Below are positions 29,383 through 42,081 of a DNA stretch of 64,000 nt, piece after piece. Made by a program: the position numbers and the translations under genes. The stretch spans positions 1-64,000 of the forward strand of contig CABYGI010000002.1 in the NCBI GenBank assembly GCA_902518475.1, given 5' to 3'. Numbering within the stretch: the stretch's first letter is position 1; every line of letters begins with the position of its first letter. The stretch comes from an uncultured Prochlorococcus sp. Its GTDB lineage: Bacteria; Cyanobacteriota; Cyanobacteriia; PCC-6307; Cyanobiaceae. The notes under the pieces are model-generated. The model was given only the letters and a program-made list of their open reading frames with translations. It ran no database searches and was not told where the DNA came from.

Positions 29383-29900
29383 TGAATAAATTTTTTATAA
29401 AAAAATTATCCATAATAAGCTTTATTTTTATCCCAATTATTTTTTTGTGGCACCCTAGTTGGCTTGGATTTTTAGGAGTTCAGCCATACTGGCCTTTATT
29501 TTGGCTATTGCCTTATTCAATGATTAATGGATCAATCAATGGATTAATATTTGGTTTATTTTTAGGTCTAATTTTAGATTCTCTTACTTTAGATAATAAT
29601 TTAACTCAAATACCAGGCTTAATTTTTTGTGGATTTTTGTTTGGGAGAATCAAATTACATAGGGATATTTTGGTGGGACATTTTAGATATGGTTTAATTT
29701 GTTCTTTTGGAAGCTTTTTATGTGGAACTCTATATTTTTTACAAATTTTGTTCAGAAATTTTTTAGATATTAATTCTTTAATGTTTATTTCTGGTGTAAA
29801 AATTATCTTGGCAGAAGTTTTTTTGACAGGTTTTTTTGCTCCCTTTATTTGCTCCCAACTTTTAAGAATGTTTAAATTTTCAAGAAGAGAATTACAGTAA
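29382..29900 (+). CDS. mreD: Rod-shape determining protein MreD-like
   Basis: A very hydrophobic 172-residue protein with five or six membrane helices, directly behind mreC. The ATG at 29382 overlaps the mreC stop; a longer upstream frame is only an artefact of reading through mreC. YWPLFWLLPYSMINGSINGLIFGLFLGLILDSL matches the general MreD layout, a short gate with Asp near helix three (family identity is otherwise low). The identification leans on gene order. It probably works with MreC in the elongation complex. Confidence 0.85.
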   Translation: MNKFFIKKLSIISFIFIPIIFLWHPSWLGFLGVQPYWPLFWLLPYSMINGSINGLIFGLFLGLILDSLTLDNNLTQIPGLIFCGFLFGRIKLHRDILVGHFRYGLICSFGSFLCGTLYFLQILFRNFLDINSLMFISGVKIILAEVFLTGFFAPFICSQLLRMFKFSRRELQ

Positions 29901-30080
29901 TAAATTTCCCAGAGATGTAAAAAGTGTTTAAAAAAAATTTATAACCTCAAACTATTTAGAAAGTTTGTAAACTCCCCAAATATCTCTTTGAGGGTTCGTA
30001 ATGTTATATTTTTAATTGTTAGAATAAATATTCAATGCAATAATTCTTTGCTTTGAAATATCGAGAAATCTTTTTTAACT
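29901..30080 (+). promoter_or_regulatory. rpaB upstream region with nested inverted repeats
   Basis: A 180-base non-coding stretch. CCTCAAA at 29945-29951 and TTTGAGG at 29987-29993 form an inverted repeat with a 35-base loop, which itself holds the palindrome AGTTT-GT-AAACT at 29962-29973. The inner sequence TTTGTAAA is a reverse-oriented HLR1-type half-site. These may be control elements for rpaB or chance AT-rich repeats. Confidence 0.3.
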
Positions 30081-30827
30081 ATGTCAAAAGCAAGAATTTT
30101 AGTTGTTGATGATGAACCAGCAGTGTTGAAGGTATTAGTTACTAGGCTTCAACTAGCAGGATATCAAGTATATTCAGCCACTAACGGTGAAGAAGCTCTT
30201 GAGTCATTTCACAGGGATTCCCCAGATTTGATAGTTCTTGATGTTATGCTTCCAAAAATGGATGGCTTTGCTGTTTGTAGAAGGATTAGAGCTGAATCTG
30301 TAGTTCCAATAATATTCTTAACAGCTCTAGAGGCTATTTCAGAGAGAGTTGCAGGTTTAGATTTAGGTGCTGATGATTACTTATCTAAACCATTTAGCCC
30401 AAAAGAGTTAGAAGCTAGAATAGCTACTATTTTGAGAAGAATGGGCCCAACTGTATCGGTTACGGAAACTAAAGAAGTTCCTTCAGGTAAAGGAGTTATG
30501 AAATTTGGAAGTTTAGTTGTTGATACTAATCGCAGACAAGTTTCAAGAGCAGGAGATAGAATAAGCCTAACTTATACTGAATTTAGCCTCTTAGAATTAT
30601 TGTTTGACGAGCCTGGAAAGGTTGTCCCGAGAGCAGAAATTTTAGAACAGCTATGGGGTTATCCTCCTCGTAGAGCAGCAGATTTAAGAGTTGTAGATGT
30701 ATATGTAGCTAGATTAAGAGGTAAATTAGAACCAGATCCAAGAAATCCAGAATTAATATTAACTGTTAGAGGAATTGGTTACGCATCTCAGAGAGTTGGT
30801 GAAACAGCAACATCTTTGGCAAGTTGA
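30081..30827 (+). CDS. rpaB: OmpR-type response regulator, probably RpaB
   Basis: RpaB is an essential cyanobacterial regulator of light and redox responses. The receiver domain has Asp10-Asp11, phospho-acceptor Asp54 in LIVLDVMLPKMDG, Thr81 and Lys103 (DDYLSKPFSPKELEARI). The latter block is closer to RpaB than to RpaA as I recall them. The winged-helix domain follows a linker at about residues 125-145, with LTYTEFSLLELLFDEPGKVVPRAEILEQLWGY and VDVYVARLRGKLEP. The 248-residue length fits. No histidine kinase gene is adjacent; its kinase is normally encoded elsewhere. Confidence 0.85.
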   Translation: MSKARILVVDDEPAVLKVLVTRLQLAGYQVYSATNGEEALESFHRDSPDLIVLDVMLPKMDGFAVCRRIRAESVVPIIFLTALEAISERVAGLDLGADDYLSKPFSPKELEARIATILRRMGPTVSVTETKEVPSGKGVMKFGSLVVDTNRRQVSRAGDRISLTYTEFSLLELLFDEPGKVVPRAEILEQLWGYPPRRAADLRVVDVYVARLRGKLEPDPRNPELILTVRGIGYASQRVGETATSLAS

Positions 30828-30877
30828 GCCATAGTCTGATAATTTTATTAAATAAAACAAATATATTAAAATAAATT

Positions 30878-32416
30878 TTGTCTGAAATAAAAGAAGCTCG
30901 CTTACAAAAAGCTAGTTCACTAGTTAATAAAGGATTTGCTTCTTACGCACAGAGCTTTAAGGTATCACATACTACCAGTTTTCTTATTAAAGAATTTGAT
31001 TATCTAGAAAATGGTCAAGAGGAAGACTTCAGTGTTTCTATTGCTGGTAGAGTTCTGGCAAAAAGGGTAATGGGCAAAATTGCCTTTTTCACAATATGCG
31101 ATCAAGAAGGTCAGATTCAGCTTTATCTTGATAAAAGGATTATTAATCTCAATTTAGAAAAACAAAAATTACTTTCTTTTGAAGATCTCAAGGAAATAGT
31201 AGATATTGGTGATTGGATAGGCGTATATGGAACTATTAAAAAAACTAATAAAGGTGAGCTTTCAATCAAAGTAGAAAAATGGGAAATGTTATCCAAATCA
31301 TTACAACCTCTCCCAGATAAATGGCATGGATTGACTGATATTGAAAAAAGATATAGACAACGTTATTTAGATTTAATAGTAAATCCTCACTCTAAAAATG
31401 TATTTAAAACCAGAGCGAAATGTATAAGTTTTATAAGAAAATGGCTAGATAATAGAAATTTTTTAGAGATTGAGACTCCAATTCTGCAATCTGAAGCTGG
31501 TGGTGCTGAAGCAAGACCATTTATAACTCATCACAATACATTAGATATTCCACTGTATTTAAGAATAGCTACAGAATTACATTTAAAGAGAATGGTTGTT
31601 GGAGGTTTTGAGAAAGTATATGAATTGGGAAGAATCTTCCGTAACGAGGGGATAAGTACAAGGCATAATCCAGAATTCACCTCAGTTGAAATTTATGAAG
31701 CTTATTCTGATTATGTAGATATGATGAATTTAACTGAAGAATTGATTAAAGATATCGTAGCTGATGCATGTGGATCTTTAATTATAAATTATCAAAATAA
31801 AGAAATTGATTTTTCTAAGCCTTGGTTAAGAATATCCATGAAAGATATTGTCAAAAAATATACAGGGATTGATTTTGATTCTTTCAGTGGAGACTTTCTA
31901 GCAGCAAAAGAAGCCGTTAAAAAAATCAATGTTGATTGTTCTAATAAAGTAAATACTATTGGAAGACTTTTAAATGAGGTCTTCGAGCAAAAAGTAGAAT
32001 CAAAACTTATAGAACCCACTTTTGTTATTGATTATCCTGTTGAAATTTCTCCTTTAGCTAGGCCTCATCTTGATAATAAAGAAATAGTTCAAAGATTTGA
32101 ATTATTCATTGTTGGTCGAGAACTGGCAAATGCGTTTAGTGAGTTGATAGATCCAGTAGATCAAAGAGAAAGAATGCAATTACAGCAATCTCTTAGAGAT
32201 GAAGGAGATCTTGAGGCTCACTGTATAGATGAAGATTTTTTGAATGCTTTAGAGATTGGCATGCCGCCTACGGGAGGATTAGGTATAGGCATTGATAGGC
32301 TAATTATGTTAATTACTAATAGCGCATCAATTAGAGATGTAATCCCTTTCCCATTGTTAAAACCAGAAATAACTTCAAAAAAAAATGAAAAATTACCCTC
32401 GAATGAAGTAAAATAA
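30878..32416 (+). CDS. lysS: Lysyl-tRNA synthetase, class II
   Basis: LysS charges tRNA-Lys. The N-terminal OB fold binding the anticodon spans about residues 55-155 ([20 protein letters not shown]). The class II catalytic domain shows motif 1 around [21 protein letters not shown], motif 2 as [20 protein letters not shown], and motif 3 as [24 protein letters not shown]. At 512 residues it is standard. The TTG at 30878 gives the start [11 protein letters not shown]; no in-frame ATG lies close by. It runs downstream of rpaB. Confidence 0.97.
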   Translation: MSEIKEARLQKASSLVNKGFASYAQSFKVSHTTSFLIKEFDYLENGQEEDFSVSIAGRVLAKRVMGKIAFFTICDQEGQIQLYLDKRIINLNLEKQKLLSFEDLKEIVDIGDWIGVYGTIKKTNKGELSIKVEKWEMLSKSLQPLPDKWHGLTDIEKRYRQRYLDLIVNPHSKNVFKTRAKCISFIRKWLDNRNFLEIETPILQSEAGGAEARPFITHHNTLDIPLYLRIATELHLKRMVVGGFEKVYELGRIFRNEGISTRHNPEFTSVEIYEAYSDYVDMMNLTEELIKDIVADACGSLIINYQNKEIDFSKPWLRISMKDIVKKYTGIDFDSFSGDFLAAKEAVKKINVDCSNKVNTIGRLLNEVFEQKVESKLIEPTFVIDYPVEISPLARPHLDNKEIVQRFELFIVGRELANAFSELIDPVDQRERMQLQQSLRDEGDLEAHCIDEDFLNALEIGMPPTGGLGIGIDRLIMLITNSASIRDVIPFPLLKPEITSKKNEKLPSNEVK

Positions 32417-32445
32417 TTAAATTAATCCAATACGAAATTTTTTAA

Positions 32446-32691
32446 ATGAGTGGTGAACGTGTTGGTTTCCGTTTCAAACACGCGGATGCAGTAGTAAAAA
32501 GAAATCCTCAAGGCCGATCAAGAAGAGGATGGGTTATTGAACCAGTAGAGCAAACTACAAGTAGAGGTACAAAAATGCCTGCATACAAAATTCGTTGGAG
32601 AGATAGTGAGAGGCCAGAAACTGTATTGCAACATATGCTAATTGCAGATCCAGATCCCTCCCCACCTCCAAGTTCAGTAAGTTTAGATTGA
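32446..32691 (+). CDS. Small basic protein, lineage-conserved, function unknown
   Basis: An 81-residue protein rich in Arg and Lys in the first 60 residues (GFRFKHADAVVKRNPQGRSRRGWVIE) with a YKIRWRDSERPETVLQHML segment and a proline-rich acidic tail (DPDPSPPPSS). The strand-rich pattern could be a small SH3 or KOW-type barrel, possibly nucleic-acid binding. I recall related proteins only from marine picocyanobacteria, and the function is unknown. It starts 29 bases after lysS. Confidence 0.75.
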   Translation: MSGERVGFRFKHADAVVKRNPQGRSRRGWVIEPVEQTTSRGTKMPAYKIRWRDSERPETVLQHMLIADPDPSPPPSSVSLD

Positions 32692-32717
32692 TATTTTCAA
32701 TAATTCTGCCTAATCTT

Positions 32718-33212
32718 TTATCTTTTTAATGCAGAGTTGATTTCTTTTTTTATGCTTTTTTGTTTTTCATCTTGTCGTTTGTCATGTAATTTTTTCCCTT
32801 TGCCAACTCCAATAGTTAGTTTTATCCATGAGCCTTTTAAATAAAGAGATAATGGAACAATAGTCATTCCTTTTTTTTCAGTATTAGATTTCATTTTTAT
32901 AATTTCTTTTTTATGTAGGAGCAACTTTCTATTTCTTAGTGGATCATGATTAAAGAAAGTCCCCACATTTTTATGTGGTGAAATGTGAACATTTAATAAT
33001 AAGATCTCACCATTTCTGAATGAACAGTATCCGTCTCTTAAATTTGCTTTTCCGTTTCTAATGGACTTTACTTCAGTCCCTAAAAGCTCAATTCCAGCTT
33101 CGATTGTTTCAGATATTGCATATTGAAATTTTGCATATCTATTATCAGCTAGAAGTTTAAAATTATTTGCTTTATTAGTATTTTTTTTAACTTTGTTTGA
33201 ATTTTTTGCCAT
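32718..33212 (-). CDS. smpB: SsrA-binding protein SmpB
   Basis: SmpB binds tmRNA and brings it to stalled ribosomes for trans-translation. The OB-fold core includes [29 protein letters not shown] and [46 protein letters not shown] block leads into the lysine-rich C-terminal tail that enters the mRNA channel. The 25-residue N-terminal extension is Asn- and Lys-rich. Its 164 residues are normal. It is divergent from ruvB with 52 bases between starts. The tmRNA gene itself is not in this window. Confidence 0.96.
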   Translation of the reverse strand: MAKNSNKVKKNTNKANNFKLLADNRYAKFQYAISETIEAGIELLGTEVKSIRNGKANLRDGYCSFRNGEILLLNVHISPHKNVGTFFNHDPLRNRKLLLHKKEIIKMKSNTEKKGMTIVPLSLYLKGSWIKLTIGVGKGKKLHDKRQDEKQKSIKKEINSALKR

Positions 33213-33264
33213 TTTAGTTTTAAGAAATCTTTCTACTCAGAACAATTGCAATTAACCTTTCATT

Positions 33265-34323
33265 ATGGCAATAATTTCTTCCAATATAGGCGATAATGAC
33301 TTTTCTTTTCGTAAAAAAGAACTTAGGCTAGTTGATTCAAAAAACATTCCAGAAGAAAAGACAAATAATAATTTTAACTTAGCCCGGCCTCGTAATTTAA
33401 AAGAATTTATTGGCCAAGAACAACTTAAATCTTCTTTAAGAATAGCTATAGATGCTTCAATTATTAGAAAAGAACCTTTGGAGCATACTCTTTTATATGG
33501 TCAGCCTGGTCTAGGTAAGACTACTCTTGCTTCTTTGATAGCCCACGAATTGAATACAAAATGTAGGATTGCGACTGCACCAGCAATTGAAAGACCAAGA
33601 GATATTGTAGGTTTACTTCTTGGATTAAAAGAAGGTGAAGTTTTATTTATCGATGAGATACATCGCTTAAATAGGTTAACTGAAGAGTTGTTATATTCTG
33701 CAATGGAGGATTTTAGACTTGACTTAACTATGGGAGCTAATAGGGGAGCCCGTTGTAGAACAATTAATCTTCCTAGGTTTACGCTGATTGGCGCGACAAC
33801 TAAATTAGCCTCAATAAGCGCACCTCTAAGAGACAGATTTGGGATATCTCAGAAAATTGAATTTTATACATGTGATGAATTAAAACAAATTATTGTTAAT
33901 TTCTCCCGATTAATAAACCTCAATTTAGAAGATGAAGCATCTTATTATTTAGCAAAGATATCTCGAGGGACTCCAAGAATTGCTTTAAGATTATTAAGAC
34001 GAGTTAGAGATTATGCTCAAGTTGTTATGAAAACTAATACTATCTCAGTGAATTTAATAAAAAAAGCTTTAAATTCTTACCAAATAGACGAAAAAGGATT
34101 GGATTCTTTAGATAGACACTATTTATCTTTTCTTAATCAAAATAATAATATTCCAACCGGCCTTGATTCAATTGCATCTGGGTTGGGCGATGATTCTTCA
34201 ATGTTAGAATTTGTAGTCGAGCCATATCTCATTAAAATTGGTTTTCTCACGAGAACTCCTCGAGGAAGATTGCTTACTGCTTTGGGAAAAAAGTACATTG
34301 ATTCAAAAGATGATAACTTTTAA
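33265..34323 (+). CDS. ruvB: Holliday junction helicase RuvB
   Basis: RuvB is the hexameric AAA+ motor that drives branch migration at Holliday junctions with RuvA. Walker [19 protein letters not shown], Walker [13 protein letters not shown], sensor 1 around [23 protein letters not shown] and a winged-helix C-terminal domain ([21 protein letters not shown]) are all present. At 352 residues it has a slightly long N-terminus, about 40 residues before [13 protein letters not shown]. The next gene starts inside its last codons. Confidence 0.98.
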   Translation: MAIISSNIGDNDFSFRKKELRLVDSKNIPEEKTNNNFNLARPRNLKEFIGQEQLKSSLRIAIDASIIRKEPLEHTLLYGQPGLGKTTLASLIAHELNTKCRIATAPAIERPRDIVGLLLGLKEGEVLFIDEIHRLNRLTEELLYSAMEDFRLDLTMGANRGARCRTINLPRFTLIGATTKLASISAPLRDRFGISQKIEFYTCDELKQIIVNFSRLINLNLEDEASYYLAKISRGTPRIALRLLRRVRDYAQVVMKTNTISVNLIKKALNSYQIDEKGLDSLDRHYLSFLNQNNNIPTGLDSIASGLGDDSSMLEFVVEPYLIKIGFLTRTPRGRLLTALGKKYIDSKDDNF

Positions 34324-35098
34324 AAAAGTTAAGGTTTGTTTTTTATTAATTTTTATTATTTTCAATATTTTTTATATTGCACCATGCTATTCATTATCTT
34401 TGAGAGGGGATTTGTTTCAAAATGCGTTAAATCTTAGTTCAACAGGAAAATTTAATCTCGCTTTACAAGAATGGAATCAATATCTCGATTCTTATCCTGA
34501 TGATGCTGCAGGTTTTAGCAATAGAGGAAATGTAAGACTTGTTATAGGAGATGTTAAGGGATCAATAGATGACCAAAATAAGGCAATAAGTTTGAATCCT
34601 AGTGAAATAGATCCTTACATTAATAGGGGTATAGCTAAGGAATCATTGGGTTTATGGTCGGAAGCGAGAAGGGATTATATGTTCGTTATTTCTTTAGATA
34701 GTAAAAATTTCTCCGCATTATATAATTTAGCTAACGTCGAAGGATCTACATCCCATTGGGATAAAGCAAGAGATTTATTCTCAAAAGCTGCTTTATATAA
34801 TCCAGGATTTGCCATGGCTAGGTCAAGTATGGCGTTAGCAGATTTCCAGTTGGGAAATATTGATGAAGCTGAAAAAGAATTAATAAAGTTAATTAGACGT
34901 TATCCAACTTTTGCAGATGCCAGGGCAGCTTTAACAGCTATCAATTGGTCTAATGGTGAAGCTGGTAAAGCAGAGAGTAATTGGATTGCGGTAACTGAAT
35001 TAGATCCTAGATATAGTGATGAAGAATGGTTAAAAAAAATAAGAAGATGGCCTCCACAACCAATTAAAGATTTAATGAATTTTATCGATTTAAAATAA
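34310..35098 (+). CDS. Exported TPR-repeat protein
   Basis: The ATG at 34310 gives a 262-residue protein with a signal peptide ([21 protein letters not shown]) and four to five tetratricopeptide repeats, for example [21 protein letters not shown] and [19 protein letters not shown]. The C-terminus [14 protein letters not shown] is conserved-looking. It overlaps the ruvB end by 14 bases. TPR proteins of this type assist assembly of membrane or photosynthetic complexes in cyanobacteria and plastids, but no partner can be named. A longer reading that starts inside ruvB is unlikely because it lacks a signal at the N-terminus. Confidence 0.85.
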   Translation: MITFKKVKVCFLLIFIIFNIFYIAPCYSLSLRGDLFQNALNLSSTGKFNLALQEWNQYLDSYPDDAAGFSNRGNVRLVIGDVKGSIDDQNKAISLNPSEIDPYINRGIAKESLGLWSEARRDYMFVISLDSKNFSALYNLANVEGSTSHWDKARDLFSKAALYNPGFAMARSSMALADFQLGNIDEAEKELIKLIRRYPTFADARAALTAINWSNGEAGKAESNWIAVTELDPRYSDEEWLKKIRRWPPQPIKDLMNFIDLK

Positions 35099-35101
35099 GT
35101 A

Positions 35102-36286
35102 ATGAATAGAGATCAGTTACATAAGAAAATTGATTCCTTTAATGATGAACTCATTAATTTAAGAAGACATATCCATGAACATCCTGAATTAAGTGGACTT
35201 GAAAATCAAACAGCGATCTTGATAAGTGGTTTTTTAAAAGATATTGGTTGGAATGTTAGAGAATCTATTGGCAGAACTGGAGTTATAGCTGATTTTGGCC
35301 CCCTAGATAAAGGTATTATAGGTTTAAGAGTGGATATGGATGCTTTGCCAATATTTGAGGAAACTAAATTAAGTTTTTCTTCCAAAGTAGATGGTGTTAT
35401 GCATGCTTGTGGTCACGATTTGCATATCTCGATTGGATTGGGTGTGGCAAAGATTATTAAGGATTTAAAACTAAATTTTGGGACTCGGATAATTTTTCAG
35501 CCTGCTGAAGAAATTGCGAGTGGAGCTAGATGGATGATTAAGGATGGTGCAACTAATGGGTTAACCCATATTTTGGGAGTTCATGTCTACCCGGATTTAT
35601 CCGTAGGGACCATTGGCATTAAAGAGGGAAGTTTAACTGCAGCTGCGGGAGAACTTAATGTTGAAATTAAAGGAAAATCTGGTCATGGTGCTAGACCTTA
35701 TGAAGGAGTTGATGCTATTTGGGCGGCCTCAAAAGTTATCTCGGTAATTCAAGAATCAATAACACGGAAGTTAGACCCTCTAGATCCAGTAGTAATAACT
35801 TTTGGGAAAATAAATGGTGGCAATGCATTCAATGTTCTCGCAGAAAAGGTTAATTTAATTGGTACTGTTAGATGCACTAATCGTAAAGTATTTATGAATA
35901 TTGGTAATTGGCTCAATGAAAATATCACTTCTTTAGCTAATAGTTGTGGAGCTGATGCAAAAGTAAAATTTAGAGAAATTACGCCGGCAGTTAATAATAA
36001 TTCTGCAATTAATAGAGTCCTCAGAGAATCGGGAATTAAGGTTTTGGGTAAAGAAAATGTAATCGAATTACAAAAACCATCATTAGGAGCTGAGGATTTC
36101 GCTGAATTCTTAAATGAAATTCCTGGAGCTATGTTTAGGCTTGGGGTTTCTAGCTCCAATGGATGTGCTCCTCTTCATAGTTCTAAATTTGATCCGGATG
36201 AAAGAGCTATTGCTGTTGGAATTAAAGTGATAACAGAATCCATAGTAAAATTAAACAATGAAAAAATTAATACAATTGGTAAATGA
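35102..36286 (+). CDS. M20-family amidohydrolase
   Basis: A 394-residue metal-dependent amidohydrolase of the IAA-amino-acid hydrolase/hippuricase type. Metal-site residues appear in GVMHACGHDLHIS and in QPAEEIASGARWMI, and the dimerisation domain contains GKSGHGARPYEGVDAIWAA. Its substrate is an N-acylated amino acid or similar conjugate; which one is unknown. The start is 3 bases after the TPR gene and the end overlaps a small membrane-protein gene (ATGA). Confidence 0.9.
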   Translation: MNRDQLHKKIDSFNDELINLRRHIHEHPELSGLENQTAILISGFLKDIGWNVRESIGRTGVIADFGPLDKGIIGLRVDMDALPIFEETKLSFSSKVDGVMHACGHDLHISIGLGVAKIIKDLKLNFGTRIIFQPAEEIASGARWMIKDGATNGLTHILGVHVYPDLSVGTIGIKEGSLTAAAGELNVEIKGKSGHGARPYEGVDAIWAASKVISVIQESITRKLDPLDPVVITFGKINGGNAFNVLAEKVNLIGTVRCTNRKVFMNIGNWLNENITSLANSCGADAKVKFREITPAVNNNSAINRVLRESGIKVLGKENVIELQKPSLGAEDFAEFLNEIPGAMFRLGVSSSNGCAPLHSSKFDPDERAIAVGIKVITESIVKLNNEKINTIGK

Positions 36287-36498
36287 ATATTAATAAACGA
36301 TTTATTTTATCTTTTGTTGCTCCTTTCATGATCCTCATATCTGCTATTGGATTTATATTTAGGGATAATTCTAGGAAAATTTTTTATTTACCTATTGGCT
36401 TAATGGGGATTGTAATTATTTTGGAGAAGGGTATGAATAGACAATTGGATAGGAAAAATATTTTAAAAAAGATAAAGTCTTATCAAAAAGCTAAATAA
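36283..36498 (+). CDS. Small two-helix membrane protein, function unknown
   Basis: A 71-residue protein with two hydrophobic segments (about residues 7-25 and 32-46) and a lysine-rich C-terminal tail. The start overlaps the amidohydrolase stop by 4 bases, suggesting coupled translation. I recognise no family. Position and overlap support it being real; it is probably a membrane-anchored accessory protein of unknown role. Confidence 0.6.
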   Translation: MNINKRFILSFVAPFMILISAIGFIFRDNSRKIFYLPIGLMGIVIILEKGMNRQLDRKNILKKIKSYQKAK

Positions 36499-36565
36499 AA
36501 TTATTTATTTATTTTTACGCAACATGAGATGACTATTTTTTAGAAAAGAGCTATTAATAATATAA

Positions 36566-36656
36566 ATACTAGGGGTGCTAAGAATTTTAACTTGGCTGAG
36601 ATCATACCCTTTGAACCTGAATCATTAACCTTGATGCAGGGAAGTGAAGACTTGAT
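36566..36656 (+). promoter_or_regulatory. TPP riboswitch (THI element)
   Basis: The thiamine pyrophosphate aptamer is clear: AGGGGTGCT at 36571-36579, GGCTGAGATCATACCC at 36594-36609, TTGAACCTGA at 36611-36620 and GATGCAGGGAAG at 36633-36644. P1 can close with TACT before and AGTG after. It lies 40 bases before the thiC start. No intrinsic terminator hairpin with a T run is obvious between aptamer and ATG, so repression at translation start is the more likely mode. Confidence 0.93.
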
Positions 36657-36692
36657 CAAACTTTAGTAATAACACTTTTAAAAAATTTGTAA

Positions 36693-38066
<1,374 letters not shown>

Positions 38067-38080
38067 TTATCAATTACAAG

Positions 38081-40087
38081 TTATAGAATTTCTTTCGTTT
38101 TATTAACTACGTTTTCGACTGTAAATCCAAAGTTTTTCATACATTCTCCACCTGGTGCTGATGCACCAAACCTATCCATAGTGATACAAATACCATCAAA
38201 ACCTGTATATTTATGCCAACCAAATGAATGAGCAGCTTCCACTACAACTCTCTTTTTCACACTACTAGGTAAAACACTTTCTTTGTAAGATTCTTCTTGC
38301 TCTTCGAAAAGTTCTACACAAGGCATAGAAACAACCCTAATTTTTTTACCTAAGTTTGAAATTTCCTTACTTGCTTCAATGCAAAGATTCAGTTCGCTTC
38401 CAGTACCAATAAATATTAGATCTGGTGTACCTTCGCAATCCGAAACTATATATCCTCCTAGGGCAACTTTATCGATCGAGGTATTTTCTTGATTTGGCAT
38501 ACCTTGTCTACTTAAACAAAGGGCAGAAGGTCTTTTTCTATTTTGAATAGCAAGTTTATAAGCTCCACTTGTTTCATTTCCATCTCCTGGTCTGAAAACT
38601 AGCATGTTAGGCATGGCACGAAGTGAAGGGATAGTTTCAATAGGTTGATGTGTTGGGCCGTCTTCTCCTACACCAATTGAATCATGGGTTAATACATAGA
38701 TGACTCCAAGTTCGCTGAGTGCTGAAAGCCTCATTGAGCCCCTCATATAATCGGCGAAAACAAGGAAGGTTCCACCATAAGGAATAAGACCACTATTGTG
38801 ATAGGCAATGCCGTTAAGTACAGCTGCCATTGCATGCTCTCTTACACCAAAGTGTAAATATCTTTTTTCAGGGCTATGTGACTGGAATGATCCAGTTTCT
38901 CCTTTTATATCTGTGTAGTTAGAGTGAGTTAAATCTGCGGATCCACCAATTAATTCAGGTAGGTTAGGACCTAATGCACCTAAACATATTTGTGAATGCT
39001 TTCTGGTGGCTAATCCTTTATCATCAGGTGTATAAGAAGGTAGATCTGAGTCCCAATTTTCAGGTAATTGCCCTTTTAACATTCTGTATAACTCGGCTCC
39101 TTCAGAAGGATATTTTTTTTGATACTCTTCAAATTTAGAATCCCATTCTTTCTCTAAGTTTTCGCCTTTGTCTATTGATTTTCTAAAATGCCCATATACT
39201 TCATCAGGTATTTCAAATGGGGGATATTCCCAATTTAGAAACTCTCTGGTTAATGCAGCTTCTTCTTCTCCAACAGCTGCACCATGAATTCCAGCAGTAT
39301 CTGATTTATTTGGAGAACCGTAACCTATGGTTGTGGAAATTTTTATAATTGAAGGCTTGTCTGTAATTAATTTTGCTTTTTCGATTGCTTCAGTGATTCC
39401 TTTAACATCATGATTCCCATCTTCAACATGTTGAACATGCCATCCATAAGCTTCGTATCTTTTTAAAACATCTTCAGTAAAAGAAACGTCGGTTCGTCCA
39501 TCAATTGTAATTTGATTATCGTCATAAAGTGCAATTAATTTTCCAAGCTTAAGATGACCAGCTAACGAGCAGGCCTCTGATGCAATACCTTCTTGATTAC
39601 AGCCATCACCCATTATTACGTAAGTATAGTGATCAACGATATTGCAATCAGGCTTATTAAATTTAGCTGCTAGGTGTGTTTCAGCTATTGCTAAACCAAC
39701 AGCATTCGATATTCCTGCTCCAAGAGGCCCAGCTGTAACTTCAACCCCTTCAGTTTCGAATGTTTCTGGGTGGCCAGGGGTTTTGGATCCCCATTGTCTA
39801 AATTCCTTAATATCTTCTATGGAAACTGATTTGTATCCTGTCAAATGAAGTAAAGAATATAACAGCATACAGCCATGACCAGCTGATAATACAAAACGGT
39901 CTCTATTGAACCATTTTGGATTGTTAGGGTTGTGATTAAGTATGTTTTGCCATAATGCATAACCCATAGGAGCACACCCCATTGGCAATCCAGGATGTCC
40001 ACTATTAGATTTATTTACTGCATCAACAGCGAGCATTCTTATACTATTTACACAAAGTGATTCTAGTGAAACAGATGCAGCGACCAT
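38081..40087 (-). CDS. tktA: Transketolase
   Basis: Transketolase moves two-carbon units in the Calvin cycle and pentose phosphate pathway. The thiamine-diphosphate motif is [38 protein letters not shown] is the substrate region, and the pyrimidine-domain block [20 protein letters not shown] is present. At 668 residues it is complete. It is the last gene of an acpP-fabF-tktA run on the minus strand, a known cyanobacterial order, 43 bases after fabF. Confidence 0.97.
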   Translation of the reverse strand: MVAASVSLESLCVNSIRMLAVDAVNKSNSGHPGLPMGCAPMGYALWQNILNHNPNNPKWFNRDRFVLSAGHGCMLLYSLLHLTGYKSVSIEDIKEFRQWGSKTPGHPETFETEGVEVTAGPLGAGISNAVGLAIAETHLAAKFNKPDCNIVDHYTYVIMGDGCNQEGIASEACSLAGHLKLGKLIALYDDNQITIDGRTDVSFTEDVLKRYEAYGWHVQHVEDGNHDVKGITEAIEKAKLITDKPSIIKISTTIGYGSPNKSDTAGIHGAAVGEEEAALTREFLNWEYPPFEIPDEVYGHFRKSIDKGENLEKEWDSKFEEYQKKYPSEGAELYRMLKGQLPENWDSDLPSYTPDDKGLATRKHSQICLGALGPNLPELIGGSADLTHSNYTDIKGETGSFQSHSPEKRYLHFGVREHAMAAVLNGIAYHNSGLIPYGGTFLVFADYMRGSMRLSALSELGVIYVLTHDSIGVGEDGPTHQPIETIPSLRAMPNMLVFRPGDGNETSGAYKLAIQNRKRPSALCLSRQGMPNQENTSIDKVALGGYIVSDCEGTPDLIFIGTGSELNLCIEASKEISNLGKKIRVVSMPCVELFEEQEESYKESVLPSSVKKRVVVEAAHSFGWHKYTGFDGICITMDRFGASAPGGECMKNFGFTVENVVNKTKEIL

Positions 40088-40130
40088 TGTTTTAAAATAA
40101 GTTAAGTTGGAAATAAAGAATTGGTTGTCT

Positions 40131-41375
40131 TCAATTCATTTTGCTGAAAGCAAGGCAAACATTGTGACCACCAAAGCCGAAAGAATTTGAAAGAGCAACT
40201 CCTACTTGAGCTTCTCTTGCATTATTTGGTACATAATCAAGATCACAATCAGGATCTCGATTGACGTAGTTAATTGTAGGAGGGATAAAATTATGTGTCA
40301 AAGAAAGTATACAAGCTACAGCTTCTATACCTCCTGAGCCTCCTAAGAGATGACCAGTCATCGACTTAGTAGAGCTTACAGGAATGAGGTAAGATCTGTC
40401 TTTAAATATAGATTTAATTGCAGAAGTTTCATTTTTGTCATTAGCTGATGTACTCGTTCCATGAGCATTTATATAATCAACTTTTTCAAGGCTAAGAGAA
40501 GCGTCTTCAATTGCTAGCTTGATAGCTTGTGCGCCTCCAACCCCGCCTGGAGATGGAGCAGTAATGTGATGAGCATCACATGTTGTTCCATACCCAATTA
40601 TTTCTGCATAAATCCTTGCATTTCTTTTTTGGGCATTTTCTAAAGTTTCTAAAACAAGAATTCCAGAACCCTCTCCAATAACGAATCCATCTCTTTCTGC
40701 ATCAAAAGGCCTGCTTGCAGTTTGAGGACTTTCATTCCTGAAAGAAAGAGCTTTGGCACTGGCAAAACCGGCTACTCCCAGAGGTGTAATACTTGCTTCA
40801 GCTCCGCCACAGATCATTGCATCTGCCTTTCCAAGTTGAAGTAATCTAAAAGAATCACCAATTGCATTTGAACCGGCAGCGCAAGCGGTAGAAACAGAGG
40901 AACTTGGCCCTTTTGCACCCAAAGCAATAGCAGCTAATCCAGTTGCCATATTTGGAATCATCATTGGGACTGTAAATGGACTTACTCTTTTAGGTCCTTT
41001 ATGACTCAGAATTTGAGCTTGACTTTCCATAGTTAGTAAGCCTCCAACACCAGAGCCAATAATTACTCCAATTCTTGATGAATTAGCTTCAGTAATTTCA
41101 AGTCCAGAATCTCTAAAGGCTTGCTTTGCAGCAATAACTCCAAACTGTGAAAAACGATCCCATCTTTTGGATTCTTTAGCTTCAATAAAATTTTCAGATT
41201 GAAGATTTTTTACTTCTGCCGCAAATTTGCAAGGATGTTGTTCTGGATCAAAGAGAGTAATATCTGAGACTCCATTAGTACCCTTTTGCAGACCTACTAA
41301 ATATTCATCAATGTTATTACCAATTGGAGTTACTGCTCCGATACCGGTAATAACTACTCGATGGAAATTTGGCAT
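40131..41375 (-). CDS. fabF: 3-oxoacyl-[acyl-carrier-protein] synthase II
   Basis: FabF elongates acyl-ACP with malonyl-ACP in fatty acid synthesis. The catalytic Cys sits in [14 protein letters not shown] at about residue 165. The active-site histidines are in [14 protein letters not shown] and [26 protein letters not shown] ends it. At 414 residues it is standard. It begins 6 bases after acpP, its carrier protein, so both are one transcript. Confidence 0.97.
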   Translation of the reverse strand: MPNFHRVVITGIGAVTPIGNNIDEYLVGLQKGTNGVSDITLFDPEQHPCKFAAEVKNLQSENFIEAKESKRWDRFSQFGVIAAKQAFRDSGLEITEANSSRIGVIIGSGVGGLLTMESQAQILSHKGPKRVSPFTVPMMIPNMATGLAAIALGAKGPSSSVSTACAAGSNAIGDSFRLLQLGKADAMICGGAEASITPLGVAGFASAKALSFRNESPQTASRPFDAERDGFVIGEGSGILVLETLENAQKRNARIYAEIIGYGTTCDAHHITAPSPGGVGGAQAIKLAIEDASLSLEKVDYINAHGTSTSANDKNETSAIKSIFKDRSYLIPVSSTKSMTGHLLGGSGGIEAVACILSLTHNFIPPTINYVNRDPDCDLDYVPNNAREAQVGVALSNSFGFGGHNVCLAFSKMN

Positions 41376-41381
41376 CCTTTA

Positions 41382-41621
41382 CTAACCTTTTTTTTCTTCG
41401 ATGAATTTTACTGCATCGCCTACAGTTGCGATTCCTTCTGCTGCTTCATCAGGGATTTCGATATCAAATGCTTCTTCAAGAGCCATCACTAATTCAACAG
41501 TATCTAAAGAATCTGCACCTAAATCATTTTGGAAATTTGAATCTGATTTCACATCTCCTGCTTCAACACTTAATTGTTCTGAAACAATAGAACAAACTTT
41601 TTCGAGGATTTCTTGTGACAT
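41382..41621 (-). CDS. acpP: Acyl carrier protein
   Basis: ACP carries growing acyl chains on a phosphopantetheine arm. The attachment serine is in [18 protein letters not shown], near residue 39. The protein is acidic and has 79 residues. It heads the acpP-fabF-tktA unit and is divergent from psaC across 133 bases. Confidence 0.98.
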   Translation of the reverse strand: MSQEILEKVCSIVSEQLSVEAGDVKSDSNFQNDLGADSLDTVELVMALEEAFDIEIPDEAAEGIATVGDAVKFIEEKKG

Positions 41622-41712
41622 AGTTTATGGAAATTACTAATTATCTATATGATTTTATGCCCTAGAGTTAACAAGAGTGAAGCATATCTTAATTTTTTTA
41701 ATTTCTTTGTAA

Positions 41713-42000
<288 letters not shown>

Positions 42001-42081
42001 TTTATATAGTGCAGTTTTAAGAGAGTCCATGTTTTAAAAATACTTATTTTTTTTCAAATATAATTGAAAAAAAATTTTCGT

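Noticed and set aside
42064..42081. TTG start of glmS
   Set aside because: It would place six residues before the catalytic N-terminal Cys, which must follow the initiator Met directly.
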